From positions 1 through 59,103 of the forward strand of contig JAQXQU010000139.1 in the NCBI GenBank assembly GCA_029101345.1: a stretch of DNA of 59,103 nucleotides. Direction: 5' to 3'. Of this stretch, positions 1 through 7,401 are shown one piece after another; position 1 is the stretch's first letter, and each line of letters starts with the position of its first letter. The notes under the pieces are model-generated. The model saw only the letters and a list, made by a program, of their open reading frames with translations. It was not told where the DNA came from and ran no database searches. Made by a program: the position numbers and the translations under genes. The DNA comes from Erysipelotrichaceae bacterium (lineage in GTDB: Bacteria > Bacillota_I > Bacilli_A > Erysipelotrichales > Erysipelotrichaceae).

Positions 1-1226
1 GAACAAAACTTGAGACAGAAGAGCAGTTTGCAGTAGCAGCAGAGGTTTGTAAAAACCACGGAATTACAGCTATCGTAATCATCGGTGGTGACGATTCTAA
101 TACAAATGCTTGTACACTTGCTGAGTACATGGCTGCAAACAATACAGGAGTTCAGGTGATCGGATGTCCTAAGACAATCGACGGAGATCTTAAGAATGAA
201 GATATCGAATGTTCATTCGGTTTCGATACAGCAACAAAAACATACAGTGAATTAATCGGAAACATTCAGAGAGATGCAAACTCAGCTAAGAAATACTGGC
301 ACTTTATCAAGGTCATGGGTCGTTCAGCTTCCCATGTTGCTCTTGAATGTGCTCTTGAATGTCAGCCTAATATCTGCCTGATTTCCGAAGAAGTTGCTGA
401 AAAGAAGCAGTCATTAGCAGAAATCACCAACTATATTGCTGATTCCGTTTGTGCAAGAGCAGAAAAAGGCTTGAACTTTGGTGTTGCTGTCATTCCTGAA
501 GGTGTCGTTGAATTCGTTCCGGAATTCAAGGCTTTGATTGCGGAAATCAATGAATTGTTAGCTGGTGAAAAGGCTGATGCTTTCAATGCTCTTCCTACCT
601 GGGATGATAAGCTTGTCTTCATTGGCAAGGGTCTTTCCAAGGAAGCAATGGCTGTCTTTGAAATCCTGCCACAGTTCATTCAGCAGCAGCTGTTCCTGGA
701 CCGCGATCCACATGGCAATGTCCAGGTATCATTGATTGAATCAGAAAAGCTCTTCTCAGCCATGGTTGGTGAAGAGCTTAAGAGAAGAAAGGCTGCTGGC
801 AGATATTGCGGCAAATATGCTACTCAGCATCACTTCTTTGGTTATGAAGGAAGATGTGCATTCCCATCCAACTTTGATGCCGATTACTGCTATTCATTAG
901 GCTATAATGCTTTCATGCTCATCCAGTATGGCTATAATGGTTACCTTTCAAAGGTAGCAAATCTATCAAAACCAGCAGAAGAATGGGTAGCTGGCGGTAT
1001 GCCAATCACTAAGATGATGAATATCGAAAGAAGACACGGTCATGACAAGCCAGTTATCAGAAAGGCCTTAGTTGAACTTGATGGCAAGCCATTCAAATAC
1101 TTTGAAGCAAACAGAGCTACTTGGGCAGTTGAAACCTGTTACAAGTTCCCTGGTGCTATCCAGTATTTTGGTCCATCATCAGTCTGTGATATTACTACCA
1201 GAACTCTAGCTCTTGAAAAGGAGTAG
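1..1226 (+). CDS. pfp: PPi-dependent 6-phosphofructokinase (5'-truncated)
   Basis: The 3' part of a diphosphate--fructose-6-phosphate 1-phosphotransferase gene, which phosphorylates fructose-6-phosphate reversibly with PPi in cytosolic glycolysis. The reading frame is open back to the window edge (codons start at base 3), so the ATG at 129 is internal and the real start lies upstream. Visible motifs are GGDDSNTNA just before base 120 and [10 protein letters not shown] just after. The second Asp of GGDD and the Lys of PKTIDGDL are the known signature of PPi-using enzymes, whereas ATP-PFKs have GGDGS and PGTIDND. The later segment around [15 protein letters not shown] fits the substrate-binding MGR motif. 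The remaining length (about 400 aa) fits the long-type family. A hairpin and a terminator follow the stop, so this is the last gene of its transcript. PPi glycolysis suits an anaerobic fermenter. The family call is secure. Confidence 0.93.
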   Translation, partial: TKLETEEQFAVAAEVCKNHGITAIVIIGGDDSNTNACTLAEYMAANNTGVQVIGCPKTIDGDLKNEDIECSFGFDTATKTYSELIGNIQRDANSAKKYWHFIKVMGRSASHVALECALECQPNICLISEEVAEKKQSLAEITNYIADSVCARAEKGLNFGVAVIPEGVVEFVPEFKALIAEINELLAGEKADAFNALPTWDDKLVFIGKGLSKEAMAVFEILPQFIQQQLFLDRDPHGNVQVSLIESEKLFSAMVGEELKRRKAAGRYCGKYATQHHFFGYEGRCAFPSNFDADYCYSLGYNAFMLIQYGYNGYLSKVANLSKPAEEWVAGGMPITKMMNIERRHGHDKPVIRKALVELDGKPFKYFEANRATWAVETCYKFPGAIQYFGPSSVCDITTRTLALEKE

Positions 1227-1234
1227 CCACTAAT

Positions 1235-1257
1235 CAAGCAACCCTTTGTGGTGCTTG
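1235..1257 (+). other. Hairpin in 3' UTR of the PFK gene
   Basis: CAAGCAACC pairs with GGTGCTTG across a short loop, with one bulged A. There is no T-run behind it, so it is not a terminator by itself. It sits between the stop codon and the real terminator and may stabilise the mRNA end. Confidence 0.4.
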
Positions 1258-1276
1258 CAAGTTTAATCCAAATGAC

Positions 1277-1305
1277 AAACAGGTGTTATTAAGACACCTG
1301 TTTTT
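1277..1305 (+). terminator. Intrinsic terminator after the PFK gene
   Basis: AACAGGTGT and ACACCTGTT form a stem with a short loop, followed directly by TTTTT. This is a classic rho-independent terminator for the upstream gene. From here to about 1440 I see only a short open stretch ending at 1378 (…SYQLMEADVTAQD), which could be a gene remnant but which I cannot assign. Confidence 0.85.
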
Positions 1306-1440
1306 GCATTAGCCGGCAAAGAACCAGCTATTATTTCATATCAACTTATGGAAGCAGATGTCACAGCTCAGGATTAATGATTGATTGATGATGGTAAATG
1401 AATAATTGCAGTGTTAGAACCAATAGCAAAAATAATTTTA

Positions 1441-1456
1441 TACAATTAATTTGATA
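1441..1456 (+). promoter_or_regulatory. Possible OhrR/MarR-type operator
   Basis: The sequence TACAATTAATTTGATA lies 13 bp before the start of the OhrR-like gene. It resembles, imperfectly on its right half, the TACAATT/AATTGTA dyad known for Bacillus OhrR. Autoregulation is an inference. Confidence 0.35.
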
Positions 1457-1469
1457 GATGAGGTAACAA

Positions 1470-1913
1470 ATGGCTGATGTTTTTAGTATTGAAGATCAAA
1501 TCTGCTTTTCCTTATATGTTTGTTCAAAGGAATTGGTTAAAAGATATAACGAGAGACTTGAAGAATTCAATCTGACCTATACCCAATATTTAGCTTTGAT
1601 GTCACTTTATGAAAGCGGAACAGCCAATGTCAAGGAATTGGGCAAAAAGCTCTTTCTTGATTCAGGAACTTTGACACCACTGTTGAAGTCGCTGGAGAAG
1701 AAGGGCTATCTGACAAGAAACAGATCAATGGAAGATGAAAGACAGCTGATAGTCTCAATTACTGAAGCAGGATGCGCTATTATCAAGAAAGTATCAGACT
1801 TGCCAATCAAACTCAGGGAAGAACTTGTCGAAGATGAGAAAAGCATTGAATGCTTGCAAATAATACTCAGGAAAACACTAAAGAAGCTCAGGGACAAGAA
1901 AGGAAAGGCCTGA
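1470..1913 (+). CDS. MarR-family regulator, OhrR-like
   Basis: A 147-aa winged-helix transcription factor. The N-terminal segment DQICFSLYVCSKEL aligns with the NQLCFLLY segment of Bacillus OhrR, placing Cys12 where OhrR has its peroxide-sensing cysteine. LFLDSGTLTPLLKSLEKKG is the recognition-helix signature of this subgroup, followed by the wing with DERQ. The likely role is a thiol-based organic-peroxide or electrophile sensor that represses its own transcript. A modest SD (GAGGT) precedes the ATG. The next gene starts 1 nt after the stop, so the two are co-transcribed. No ohr peroxidase gene is nearby, so the regulated function may be the adjacent reductase. The family is certain; the OhrR-like sensing is inferred from Cys12. 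Confidence 0.85.
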   Translation: MADVFSIEDQICFSLYVCSKELVKRYNERLEEFNLTYTQYLALMSLYESGTANVKELGKKLFLDSGTLTPLLKSLEKKGYLTRNRSMEDERQLIVSITEAGCAIIKKVSDLPIKLREELVEDEKSIECLQIILRKTLKKLRDKKGKA

Positions 1914-1914
1914 T

Positions 1915-2814
1915 ATGAAAATACTGATAACCGGTGGTACAGCTTTTGTCTCTAAAGCAGTGGCAATGCATTTTGTCAGGCAAGGCTATGATGTTACAGT
2001 TCTGAATCGGAACAATCATCCGCAAATTGAAGGTGTCAGCTTGATTGAAGCTGATCGCCATGACCTAAAGGATAAACTTGAAGGGAAACACTTCGATGCT
2101 ATTCTTGATATCACTGCCTATGATGATGAAGATATCATTGATCTTTTGAATAGTGGAGTGAGCTTTGAAGAGTATCTGCTGGTTTCTTCCAGTGCTGTCT
2201 ATCCCGAAACCAATGCCCAGCCTTTTAAGGAAGATGATCAATTGGGTCCTAATATGTATTGGGGCAAATATGGCACCGATAAGATCAAAGCTGAAAAAGC
2301 TCTTTTGGATCTCGTAAAAGGTGCCTATATCCTTAGACCTCCTTATATCTATGGGCCAATGGATAATGTCTATCGGGAAGCCTTTGTCTTTGATTGTGCT
2401 AATCAGGGACGTCCTTTCTATCTGCCAAAACAAGGCAATCAGAAGCTTCATTTCCTCTATGTCTTTGATTTGGCCAGAATCATGGAAACCATCATTATCA
2501 ATAAGCCTGAAGATAGGATTCTCAATGTTGGCAATGCCTCTTCAATCAGTATCAAGGACTGGGTTGATCTCTGTTATGAGGCAACAGGGAACAGAGCACA
2601 ATTTGTAGAAGTAAATGAAGATATTGCTCAGCGCAGCTATTTCTGTTTTTATGATTACGAATATGAATTGGCTACTGACCTGATGCAGAAGCTTGAAATC
2701 AAACTGACAGATATGAAGGAAGGCCTAAGAGCATCCTATCTTTATTACAATGATCATCAAAATGAGGTCAAGAAGAAGGACTATATCCAGTTTATAGATG
2801 ATAATCTCAGATAA
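1915..2814 (+). CDS. NAD-dependent epimerase/dehydratase (extended SDR)
   Basis: A 299-aa Rossmann-fold protein. The N-terminus ILITGGTAFVSKAVA is the GxxGxxG-type dinucleotide site (here GGTAFVS, a variant spacing), followed by an acidic patch. The catalytic motif is YGTDK (Tyr-x3-Lys) in the segment YWGKYGTDKIKAE, with RPPYIYGP after it, typical of extended short-chain dehydrogenases acting on nucleotide sugars or similar substrates. It most resembles the atypical SDR/'reductase' branch. The start is set by the TGATATG junction with the upstream regulator (1-nt gap), implying translational coupling. The substrate cannot be read from sequence, and linkage to an OhrR-like regulator suggests a stress-related reduction only by association. 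Confidence 0.8.
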   Translation: MKILITGGTAFVSKAVAMHFVRQGYDVTVLNRNNHPQIEGVSLIEADRHDLKDKLEGKHFDAILDITAYDDEDIIDLLNSGVSFEEYLLVSSSAVYPETNAQPFKEDDQLGPNMYWGKYGTDKIKAEKALLDLVKGAYILRPPYIYGPMDNVYREAFVFDCANQGRPFYLPKQGNQKLHFLYVFDLARIMETIIINKPEDRILNVGNASSISIKDWVDLCYEATGNRAQFVEVNEDIAQRSYFCFYDYEYELATDLMQKLEIKLTDMKEGLRASYLYYNDHQNEVKKKDYIQFIDDNLR

Positions 2815-2835
2815 GGCGAAATGTCGCCTTTTCTT
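2813..2835 (+). terminator. Intrinsic terminator
   Basis: The stem AAGGCGA/TCGCCTT with loop AATG overlaps the stop codon and is followed by TTCTTTT. It ends the regulator-reductase transcript. Confidence 0.8.
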
Positions 2836-2908
2836 TTACATCAATTACATAGCAGTTATACATAATGCTTATTGTTTATCAATATAATAAGGAACAGGAG
2901 GTTATTAG

Positions 2909-3565
2909 ATGACATTTGAAGAAATCAGAAACAATGAAAATATCAAAGACTATATAAGAGAAGCTGATCATTATTTAGGAGCTCTAGGCTATACTGAACA
3001 TGGTTTTGCCCATGTGGGCATTGTTGTCAAGAGAACAGAAATGATTCTTAGGACCTTGGGCTTTGATGAAAAGACCATTGAATTAGCTAAGATTGCTGCT
3101 TATCTTCATGATATTGGCAATATTGTCAATCGCAAAGGCCATTCCCAAAGCGGAGCTACGATGGCATTTAGGATTCTTGATAACCTAGGCTTTAGTGCTA
3201 TTGAAATTTCAGCAATCATCTGTGCTATTGGCAATCATGATGAAGGTGATGGATTGCCAGTTTCACCTTTAGCTGCTGCTTTGATCTTAGCTGACAAGTC
3301 TGATGTCAGACGAAGCCGTGTCCGCAATGATGACATTAATGATTTTGATATCCATGACCGAGTCAATTATTCAGTAACTGATACTGATTTATTAATCAAT
3401 AAGGAAGAAAGGGAAGTGGAACTGAGACTTTCCATCGATCATAACATTTCCAGTGTGATGGATTATTTCTCAATCTTCATGCAGCGAATGGAGTTATGCC
3501 AGAAAGCAGCCAATTCCTTGGACATGCGATTCAAATTGGTAATCAATGGCCAGCAGCTCTTCTAA
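2909..3565 (+). CDS. HD-domain phosphohydrolase
   Basis: A 218-aa cytosolic protein with an HD domain. The metal ligands are a His in the EHGFAHVGIVV segment (about residue 31-35), the His-Asp pair in AAYLHDIGNIVNR (about 68-69), a His in RKGHSQSG and a further His/Asp in CAIGNHDEGDG. LILADKSDVRRSRVR provides the last Asp of the fold. HD proteins of this size hydrolyse phosphate esters of nucleotides or related metabolites; the substrate is unknown. A strong SD (AGGAGG) precedes the ATG. It is monocistronic, with a terminator before it and decayed genes after it. Confidence 0.8.
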   Translation: MTFEEIRNNENIKDYIREADHYLGALGYTEHGFAHVGIVVKRTEMILRTLGFDEKTIELAKIAAYLHDIGNIVNRKGHSQSGATMAFRILDNLGFSAIEISAIICAIGNHDEGDGLPVSPLAAALILADKSDVRRSRVRNDDINDFDIHDRVNYSVTDTDLLINKEEREVELRLSIDHNISSVMDYFSIFMQRMELCQKAANSLDMRFKLVINGQQLF

Positions 3566-3605
3566 ATAGCAGCTGAAGGTGCTAAAATCTTAGGCAGAAT
3601 GTAAG

Positions 3606-3671
3606 ATGCAACCGCCAGTTGACAAATTGGCAAGGCTACTTGGTGTCATGCAACAGCATAATTCATTATGA
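3606..3671 (+). pseudogene. Possible HTH gene remnant
   Basis: A 21-codon open stretch starting MQPPVDKLARLLGV. The VDKLARLLGV part resembles the C-terminal edge of a Cro/C1 helix-turn-helix, but nothing readable surrounds it and there is no SD. The gap 3566-3857 appears to hold degraded regulator genes. Weak evidence. Confidence 0.25.
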
Positions 3672-3704
3672 TTCTATTGTCGATGAACATTAGGAGGACA
3701 TATT

Positions 3705-3839
3705 ATGATTTTCGCTGACAAGATAATTGAAGAAAGAAAGAAGAATGGCTGGTCTCAAGAAGAATTGGCTGATATGCTAGGTGTCTTTCGCCAAGCGGCT
3801 TTTGCCGGCATCTTGAGATTGCTGATCAATAAAGACTAA
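3705..3839 (+). pseudogene. Truncated XRE-family HTH gene
   Basis: A 44-aa open frame behind a strong SD (TAGGAGG). It begins MIFADKIIEERKKNGWSQEE and continues LADMLGV, the canonical start of Cro/C1-type regulators. The expected RQAVSKWE recognition helix is replaced by RQAAFAGILRLLINKD and a stop. In the +1 frame the tail reads LEIADQ, closer to the normal family continuation, so a frameshift and/or internal deletion has removed the rest. A DNA-binding domain cut in the recognition helix is unlikely to work. Confidence 0.6.
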
Positions 3840-3857
3840 AATATTCAGGAGGAAAGA

Positions 3858-4373
3858 ATGGAACTGCAAAGACCAGATAAAAGGCATGAAAAGGAAGTCA
3901 TGGCATTAAGAGAACTCTTGTTTGAAAGAAACGAAAGCTTTGATGGCTGCGGAGGACTGGAAGATGTATCTGATTATGATAGCTGGCTAGACTTCAGTGG
4001 ACGCTTGAAAAAGAAGTATGGTGTTTACTATGTGCCATCAGACCTCTATCTGGCTATTGAAGGTGATGAAGTAGTTGGCATTATTGACTATCGTCATCCA
4101 TTATCACCATTTCTTTTGCAATATGGGGGCAATATCGGCTATAGCATCCATCCTGAAAAAAGGAGAATGGGCTATGGTTCCAAGATGCTTTCACTATTGC
4201 TTGATATAATCAGGGAAAATGGGGAAAAGAAGGTCCTAATCACCTGTGATAAGGAGAATATTGCATCAAGAAAGACCATTATCAATAATGGCGGCATTAA
4301 GGAAAATGAAGTAGCTGATACTGAAAATTTAGGCAAGAGTGGCATCATTGAGCGCTATTGGATCAGTTTATAG
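3858..4373 (+). CDS. GNAT-family N-acetyltransferase
   Basis: A 171-aa acetyl-CoA-dependent N-acetyltransferase. The acetyl-CoA pyrophosphate loop is seen in GYSIHPEKRRMGYGSKML (R-R-M-G-Y-G matches Q/R-x-x-G-x-G/A), preceded by the strand VVGIIDYRHPL and followed by KVLITCDKENIASRKTIINNGG, the usual C-terminal beta-alpha pair. The segment NIGYSIHP is typical of the family related to predicted aminoglycoside/peptide acetyltransferases; the substrate is unknown. The SD CAGGAGG supports the start. The next gene starts 8 nt after the stop, so the two are probably co-transcribed. Confidence 0.85.
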   Translation: MELQRPDKRHEKEVMALRELLFERNESFDGCGGLEDVSDYDSWLDFSGRLKKKYGVYYVPSDLYLAIEGDEVVGIIDYRHPLSPFLLQYGGNIGYSIHPEKRRMGYGSKMLSLLLDIIRENGEKKVLITCDKENIASRKTIINNGGIKENEVADTENLGKSGIIERYWISL

Positions 4374-4381
4374 GGGGATTT

Positions 4382-4930
4382 ATGAAGAGGAAAAAGGTTG
4401 CATTCATCTGTGTACATAATTCATGCCGAAGCCAGCTTGCTGAAGCTTTGGGCAAATATTATGCCAGTGATGTCTTTGACAGCTATTCAGCAGGAACGCA
4501 AATCAAAGACAAGATCAATGAGGATGCTGTTCGGATTCTTAAGGAACTATCTGGCATCGACATGATCAGTAATGGCCATTATAGCAAGCTCCTATCGGCA
4601 ATACCTTCACCGGATATTGCCATTTCCATGGGCTGTAATGTGGAATGCCCTTTTGTTGGCCGTTCCTTTGATGATAATTGGCGGCTGGATGATCCAACTG
4701 GCAAGGATGATGAAGTCTTTATCAATACTATCGCTATTATCAAGGATAAGATCCTGAAGCTAAGACAGGAGCTTTTGAAAGAGCAATATGATCTGAAACG
4801 TTTCCTGCTTGCCCAGGAAGCTGATTATGGAAGAGCCTTAAGTGAAATCAGAAATGGTCATAAGATGAGCCACTGGATGTGGTATATCTTTCCACAGATC
4901 AGGAATCTCTTGACAATCGCCGATGGCTAA
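4382..4930 (+). CDS. arsC: ArsC-type phosphatase/arsenate reductase fused to N-terminal DUF1810
   Basis: This start (SD AGGGGG) gives a 182-aa protein. Residues 1 to about 133 are an arsenate-reductase-like low-molecular-weight phosphatase. The P-loop CVHNSCR puts Cys10 and Arg16 exactly as in thioredoxin-coupled ArsC, and MGCNVECP supplies the shuttle cysteines Cys85 and Cys89, followed by LDDPTGKDDE. With no break, residue ~134 onward (YDLKRFLLAQEADYGRALSE, then HKMSHWMWYIFPQ) is the N-terminal half of the uncharacterised DUF1810 family. The frame ends at LLTIADG, while the missing C-terminal half continues in the +1 frame from 4923. The simplest reading is an ArsC-DUF1810 fusion broken by a recent one-base insertion near 4905-4912. 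The ArsC part should still fold. Confidence 0.8.
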   Translation: MKRKKVAFICVHNSCRSQLAEALGKYYASDVFDSYSAGTQIKDKINEDAVRILKELSGIDMISNGHYSKLLSAIPSPDIAISMGCNVECPFVGRSFDDNWRLDDPTGKDDEVFINTIAIIKDKILKLRQELLKEQYDLKRFLLAQEADYGRALSEIRNGHKMSHWMWYIFPQIRNLLTIADG

Positions 4931-5207
4931 GAAATATGCTATCGATGGGCTTGCTGAAGCCAGGGCCTATGTTGGAAATGATCTTTTAAGAAAGAGGCTT
5001 CATGAAATAAGTGAAGCATTACTGATGCTTGCTCAAGATGATATAACTGCTGTTATGGGCTATCCTGATAATCTGAAGCTGCAATCATGCATGACGCTGT
5101 TTGAACTGGCTGAACCTGATTGCAGAATCTATTCCCAAGTGCTTGATAAATACTATCAGGGTGAAAGGGACAGGAAGACTCTCAAATTATTGCAAGTAAG
5201 GCAATAG
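4923..5207 (+). pseudogene. C-terminal half of DUF1810, out of frame with the upstream part
   Basis: A 94-aa frame beginning MAKKYAIDGLAEARAYVG and containing MGYPDNLKLQSCMTLFELA and a C-terminal DKYYQGERDRKTLKLL, the conserved second half of DUF1810. It overlaps the upstream frame by 8 nt and has no SD before ATG 4923. Reading back in this frame gives TGA, then QSP before MAKKY, matching the usual family junction (…RGLGxSxMAKKY). Together with the end of the preceding frame it reconstitutes one complete DUF1810 domain, so this is best treated as one frameshifted gene. Translation by re-initiation to give a split domain cannot be excluded. Confidence 0.7.
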
Positions 5208-5232
5208 GGGAATCAAAAGGATTCCCATTTTT
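5207..5232 (+). terminator. Intrinsic terminator
   Basis: GGGGAATC pairs with GATTCCC around AAAA, followed by ATTTTT. It closes the GNAT-arsC-DUF1810 transcript. Confidence 0.8.
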
Positions 5233-5324
5233 AATGAACATGCAGCTCTTGATAAGGAGGCGAAGATCAAGAGGAATATGAGATAATATCCCGGAAATAG
5301 CAAAGGGCTGTTAAGGAAAAGAAT

Positions 5325-5756
5325 ATGAAAAAGGTTTTGTTTGTATGTCATGGTTCAATCTGCCGAAGTCCCATGGCTGAATTCATCTTCAAGAAGATTA
5401 TCAAGGATAAAGGATTGGAAGATGCCTATTATTGTGAAAGCAGAGCAGTATCAAGTGAGGAATTAGGCAACGACATCTACCCACCTGCCAAAAGATGTCT
5501 GGATAAGCATCAGATTCCCTATAAGCGCCATTATGCCACAAAGATAAGCAATAAGGATTATGAGGAATTTGATGTCATCTTTGTGATGGATGATTCCAAT
5601 CTCTATCGCATAAAAAGGATCATCGATGATGATGAACATAAGATCAGAAAGCTGATGGACGATGATATTGAAGATCCTTGGTGGACTGATAATTTTGATA
5701 AGGTTTATGCAGAGATTGTTGAAGGGATTGAAAAGTATCTAGGGGAGAATCAATAG
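5325..5756 (+). CDS. Low-molecular-weight protein tyrosine phosphatase
   Basis: A 143-aa cytosolic phosphatase. The P-loop CHGSICRS starts at Cys8 with Arg14, the nucleophile and phosphate-binding Arg of the LMW-PTP family; the usual Asn of CxGNICRS is Ser here. The general-acid Asp is in IEDPWWTDNFD near the C-terminus, and the length is standard. These enzymes dephosphorylate tyrosine-phosphorylated proteins, often bacterial tyrosine kinases, but none is in the window. The SD AAGGAAAAG supports the start. It is the second LMW-PTP-fold protein within 1 kb, and unlike the upstream ArsC-type protein it lacks the shuttle cysteines, so it is a phosphatase rather than an arsenate reductase. Confidence 0.9.
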   Translation: MKKVLFVCHGSICRSPMAEFIFKKIIKDKGLEDAYYCESRAVSSEELGNDIYPPAKRCLDKHQIPYKRHYATKISNKDYEEFDVIFVMDDSNLYRIKRIIDDDEHKIRKLMDDDIEDPWWTDNFDKVYAEIVEGIEKYLGENQ

Positions 5757-5782
5757 CAGTTAAGTGTGGTTAATACTTTGAT

Positions 5783-5814
5783 ATATTGACATATATCAAT
5801 ATGTTATCTATAAT
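5783..5814 (+). promoter_or_regulatory. Consensus promoter with overlapping ArsR operator
   Basis: TTGACA (5786-5791), a 17-bp spacer and TATAAT (5809-5814) form a perfect sigma-A-type promoter. The 20-bp inverted repeat ATATTGACATATATCAATAT (5783-5802, arms ATATTGA/TCAATAT) covers the -35 and part of the spacer, where an ArsR repressor would block polymerase. It drives the arsR-arsP-redoxin operon. Confidence 0.88.
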
Positions 5815-5836
5815 GAACCTGTGATTGGAGGTACCT

Positions 5837-6121
5837 ATGGGATATCGGGAAGATGCTAAAGTATTCAAAGCCTTGGCTGATGAAAGCCGCTTGGCCATCC
5901 TTGCCAGTCTTAAGACTGGTGAAAAATGTGCATGCTGCCTGTCAGAGAATCTGAATATATCACAGCCTACACTATCCCATCATATGAAACTGCTGTGTGA
6001 TAGCGGTTTGGTTGATTATGAAAAGAAGGGCAAGTGGATGCATTACAATCTAGCCAAAAGAGGAAAAGAGCTCTTTGACAATATGATGCAAAACTATTTT
6101 GCAAGCGAGGATCATGAGTGA
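5837..6121 (+). CDS. arsR: ArsR/SmtB-family metalloregulatory repressor
   Basis: A 94-aa winged-helix repressor. KVFKALADESRLAILASL opens the domain and NISQPTLSHHMKLLCDSGLV is the recognition helix region. The cluster C31-A-C33-C34 (KCACCLSE) sits in the position of the ELCVCDL As(III)/Sb(III) site, so trivalent arsenic or a soft metal is the likely inducer. The start is ATG 5837, placed by GGAGG at 5827-5831; the upstream in-frame TTG overlaps the SD and is not used. The stop overlaps the next start. The perfect operator just upstream indicates autorepression. Confidence 0.92.
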   Translation: MGYREDAKVFKALADESRLAILASLKTGEKCACCLSENLNISQPTLSHHMKLLCDSGLVDYEKKGKWMHYNLAKRGKELFDNMMQNYFASEDHE

Positions 6122-7125
6122 TGGGCATAATCATTGATTTCTTCTTTAATGAGCTATTGGGAATGAAGTGGCTTCATCGTCTAGTGGGCTCACTACTGAC
6201 TATGATGGGTTTGGATATCAGCAAGCATTTTGTTGCCAGCATCCATTTCTTCATCTATGACCTCATTAAGATCATGGTCCTCTTGGGAGTCCTGATCTTT
6301 ATCATCTCCTATATTCAAAGCTATTTCCCACCAGATAGAACTAAAAGGATTCTAGGTAATTTCAAGGGTCTAAGCGCTAATATCATTGCTGCTTTATTGG
6401 GAACTGTTACACCGTTCTGTTCATGTTCATCCATTCCGTTGTTCATTGGCTTTACAAGTGCTGGCTTGCCGTTAAGTGTCACATTTTCCTTTCTAATCTC
6501 CTCACCAATGGTAGATCTTGGATCATTGGTACTCCTGATGAGCATCTTTGGCCTTAAGGTAGCAGTGGCTTATGTCATTCTGGGATTGGTGATTGCAGTT
6601 GCAGGCGGCACAGTGATTGGCAAGCTGAATCTTGAAAACGAAGTCGAAGAATTCATCAGAAAGGGCAAGGCCATTGATTTGCTAGAGAATGAACTTACAA
6701 AAAGGGATCGTTTGTCCTATGCTTATGATAAGGTCAAGGAAACAGCTGGCAAGGTCTTCCCATATGTCATTGTTGGTGTTGGCATTGGGGCTATCATCCA
6801 TAACTATATTCCTGAGGAACTGGTAATCAGTCTTCTTGGAACAGGCAATCCTTTTGGTGTCTTGATTGCGAGCATCTGTGGTGTCCCCATGTATGCTGAT
6901 ATCTTTGGCTGCATTCCGATTGCTGAAGCGCTTTTGGCAAAAGGCGCCCAGTTAGGCGTAGTTCTTTCCTTCATGATGGCAGTAACTACTTTGTCACTTC
7001 CTTCCATGATCATGTTAAAAAAGGCCATCAAACCGAAGCTTCTCGGAGTCTTTATCGCCATTTGCGTTATTGGCATTATCATTGTCGGCTATGCTTTCAA
7101 TGCATTTCAGGCAATGCTTATATAG
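6121..7125 (+). CDS. arsP: ArsP-like permease (DUF318 family)
   Basis: A 334-aa polytopic membrane protein with about 8-10 hydrophobic segments. The signature TPFCSCSSIPLFIGF (Cys100, Cys102) and a second conserved loop CGVPMYADIFGCIP are typical of the permease family that includes ArsP, an exporter of trivalent organoarsenicals, and other heavy-metal permeases. ATG 6121 overlaps the arsR stop by 1 nt (TGATG); a GTG at 6118 is an alternative. Its position between arsR and a small redox protein matches the widespread arsR-permease-thioredoxin operon. Methylated or inorganic arsenic as substrate is inferred from the family and regulator. Confidence 0.85.
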   Translation: MGIIIDFFFNELLGMKWLHRLVGSLLTMMGLDISKHFVASIHFFIYDLIKIMVLLGVLIFIISYIQSYFPPDRTKRILGNFKGLSANIIAALLGTVTPFCSCSSIPLFIGFTSAGLPLSVTFSFLISSPMVDLGSLVLLMSIFGLKVAVAYVILGLVIAVAGGTVIGKLNLENEVEEFIRKGKAIDLLENELTKRDRLSYAYDKVKETAGKVFPYVIVGVGIGAIIHNYIPEELVISLLGTGNPFGVLIASICGVPMYADIFGCIPIAEALLAKGAQLGVVLSFMMAVTTLSLPSMIMLKKAIKPKLLGVFIAICVIGIIIVGYAFNAFQAMLI

Positions 7126-7134
7126 GAGGTAATC

Positions 7135-7374
7135 ATGCAAAATATAGAAAACATCAAAGTCCTAGGTCTTGGTTGCAAGTCCTGTCATGCCTTTCTTGAA
7201 AATGTCAAGGAAGCAGTAAAAGAGAAGGGATTAAACATTGAAGTTGAATATGTCACTGATCTGGAAAAGATCATGGCTTATGGTGCCATGTCGATGCCGG
7301 TTCTTGTCATCAATGACCAGGTTGTGACAATGGGCAAGGTCTTATCAAGCAAAGAGATAATGAAATATCTATAA
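7135..7374 (+). CDS. Small thioredoxin/glutaredoxin-like protein
   Basis: A 79-aa redox protein of the archaeal/bacterial 'redox-active disulfide protein' type. The active site is GLGCKSCH (Cys14, Cys17), there is a central YVTDL strand, and the cis-Pro loop is MSMPVLVIND. It starts 9 nt after arsP behind AGGAGG, so it is co-expressed. Proteins of this type commonly accompany ArsP-family permeases and probably keep the permease cysteines or the arsenical reduced; that partnership is inferred. Confidence 0.87.
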   Translation: MQNIENIKVLGLGCKSCHAFLENVKEAVKEKGLNIEVEYVTDLEKIMAYGAMSMPVLVINDQVVTMGKVLSSKEIMKYL

Positions 7375-7378
7375 GAAA

Positions 7379-7401
7379 GACGCATCATTTGATGCGCCTT
7401 T
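7379..7401 (+). terminator. Bidirectional intrinsic terminator
   Basis: The perfect dyad CGCATCATTTGATGCG is followed by CCTTTTT. It serves the ars operon and lies directly at the end of the convergent ABC operon. Confidence 0.8.

Noticed and set aside
129-1226. ATG at 129 as the PFK start
   Set aside because: The frame is open to the window edge and the upstream codons encode the conserved GGDDSNTNA motif, so the true start is outside.
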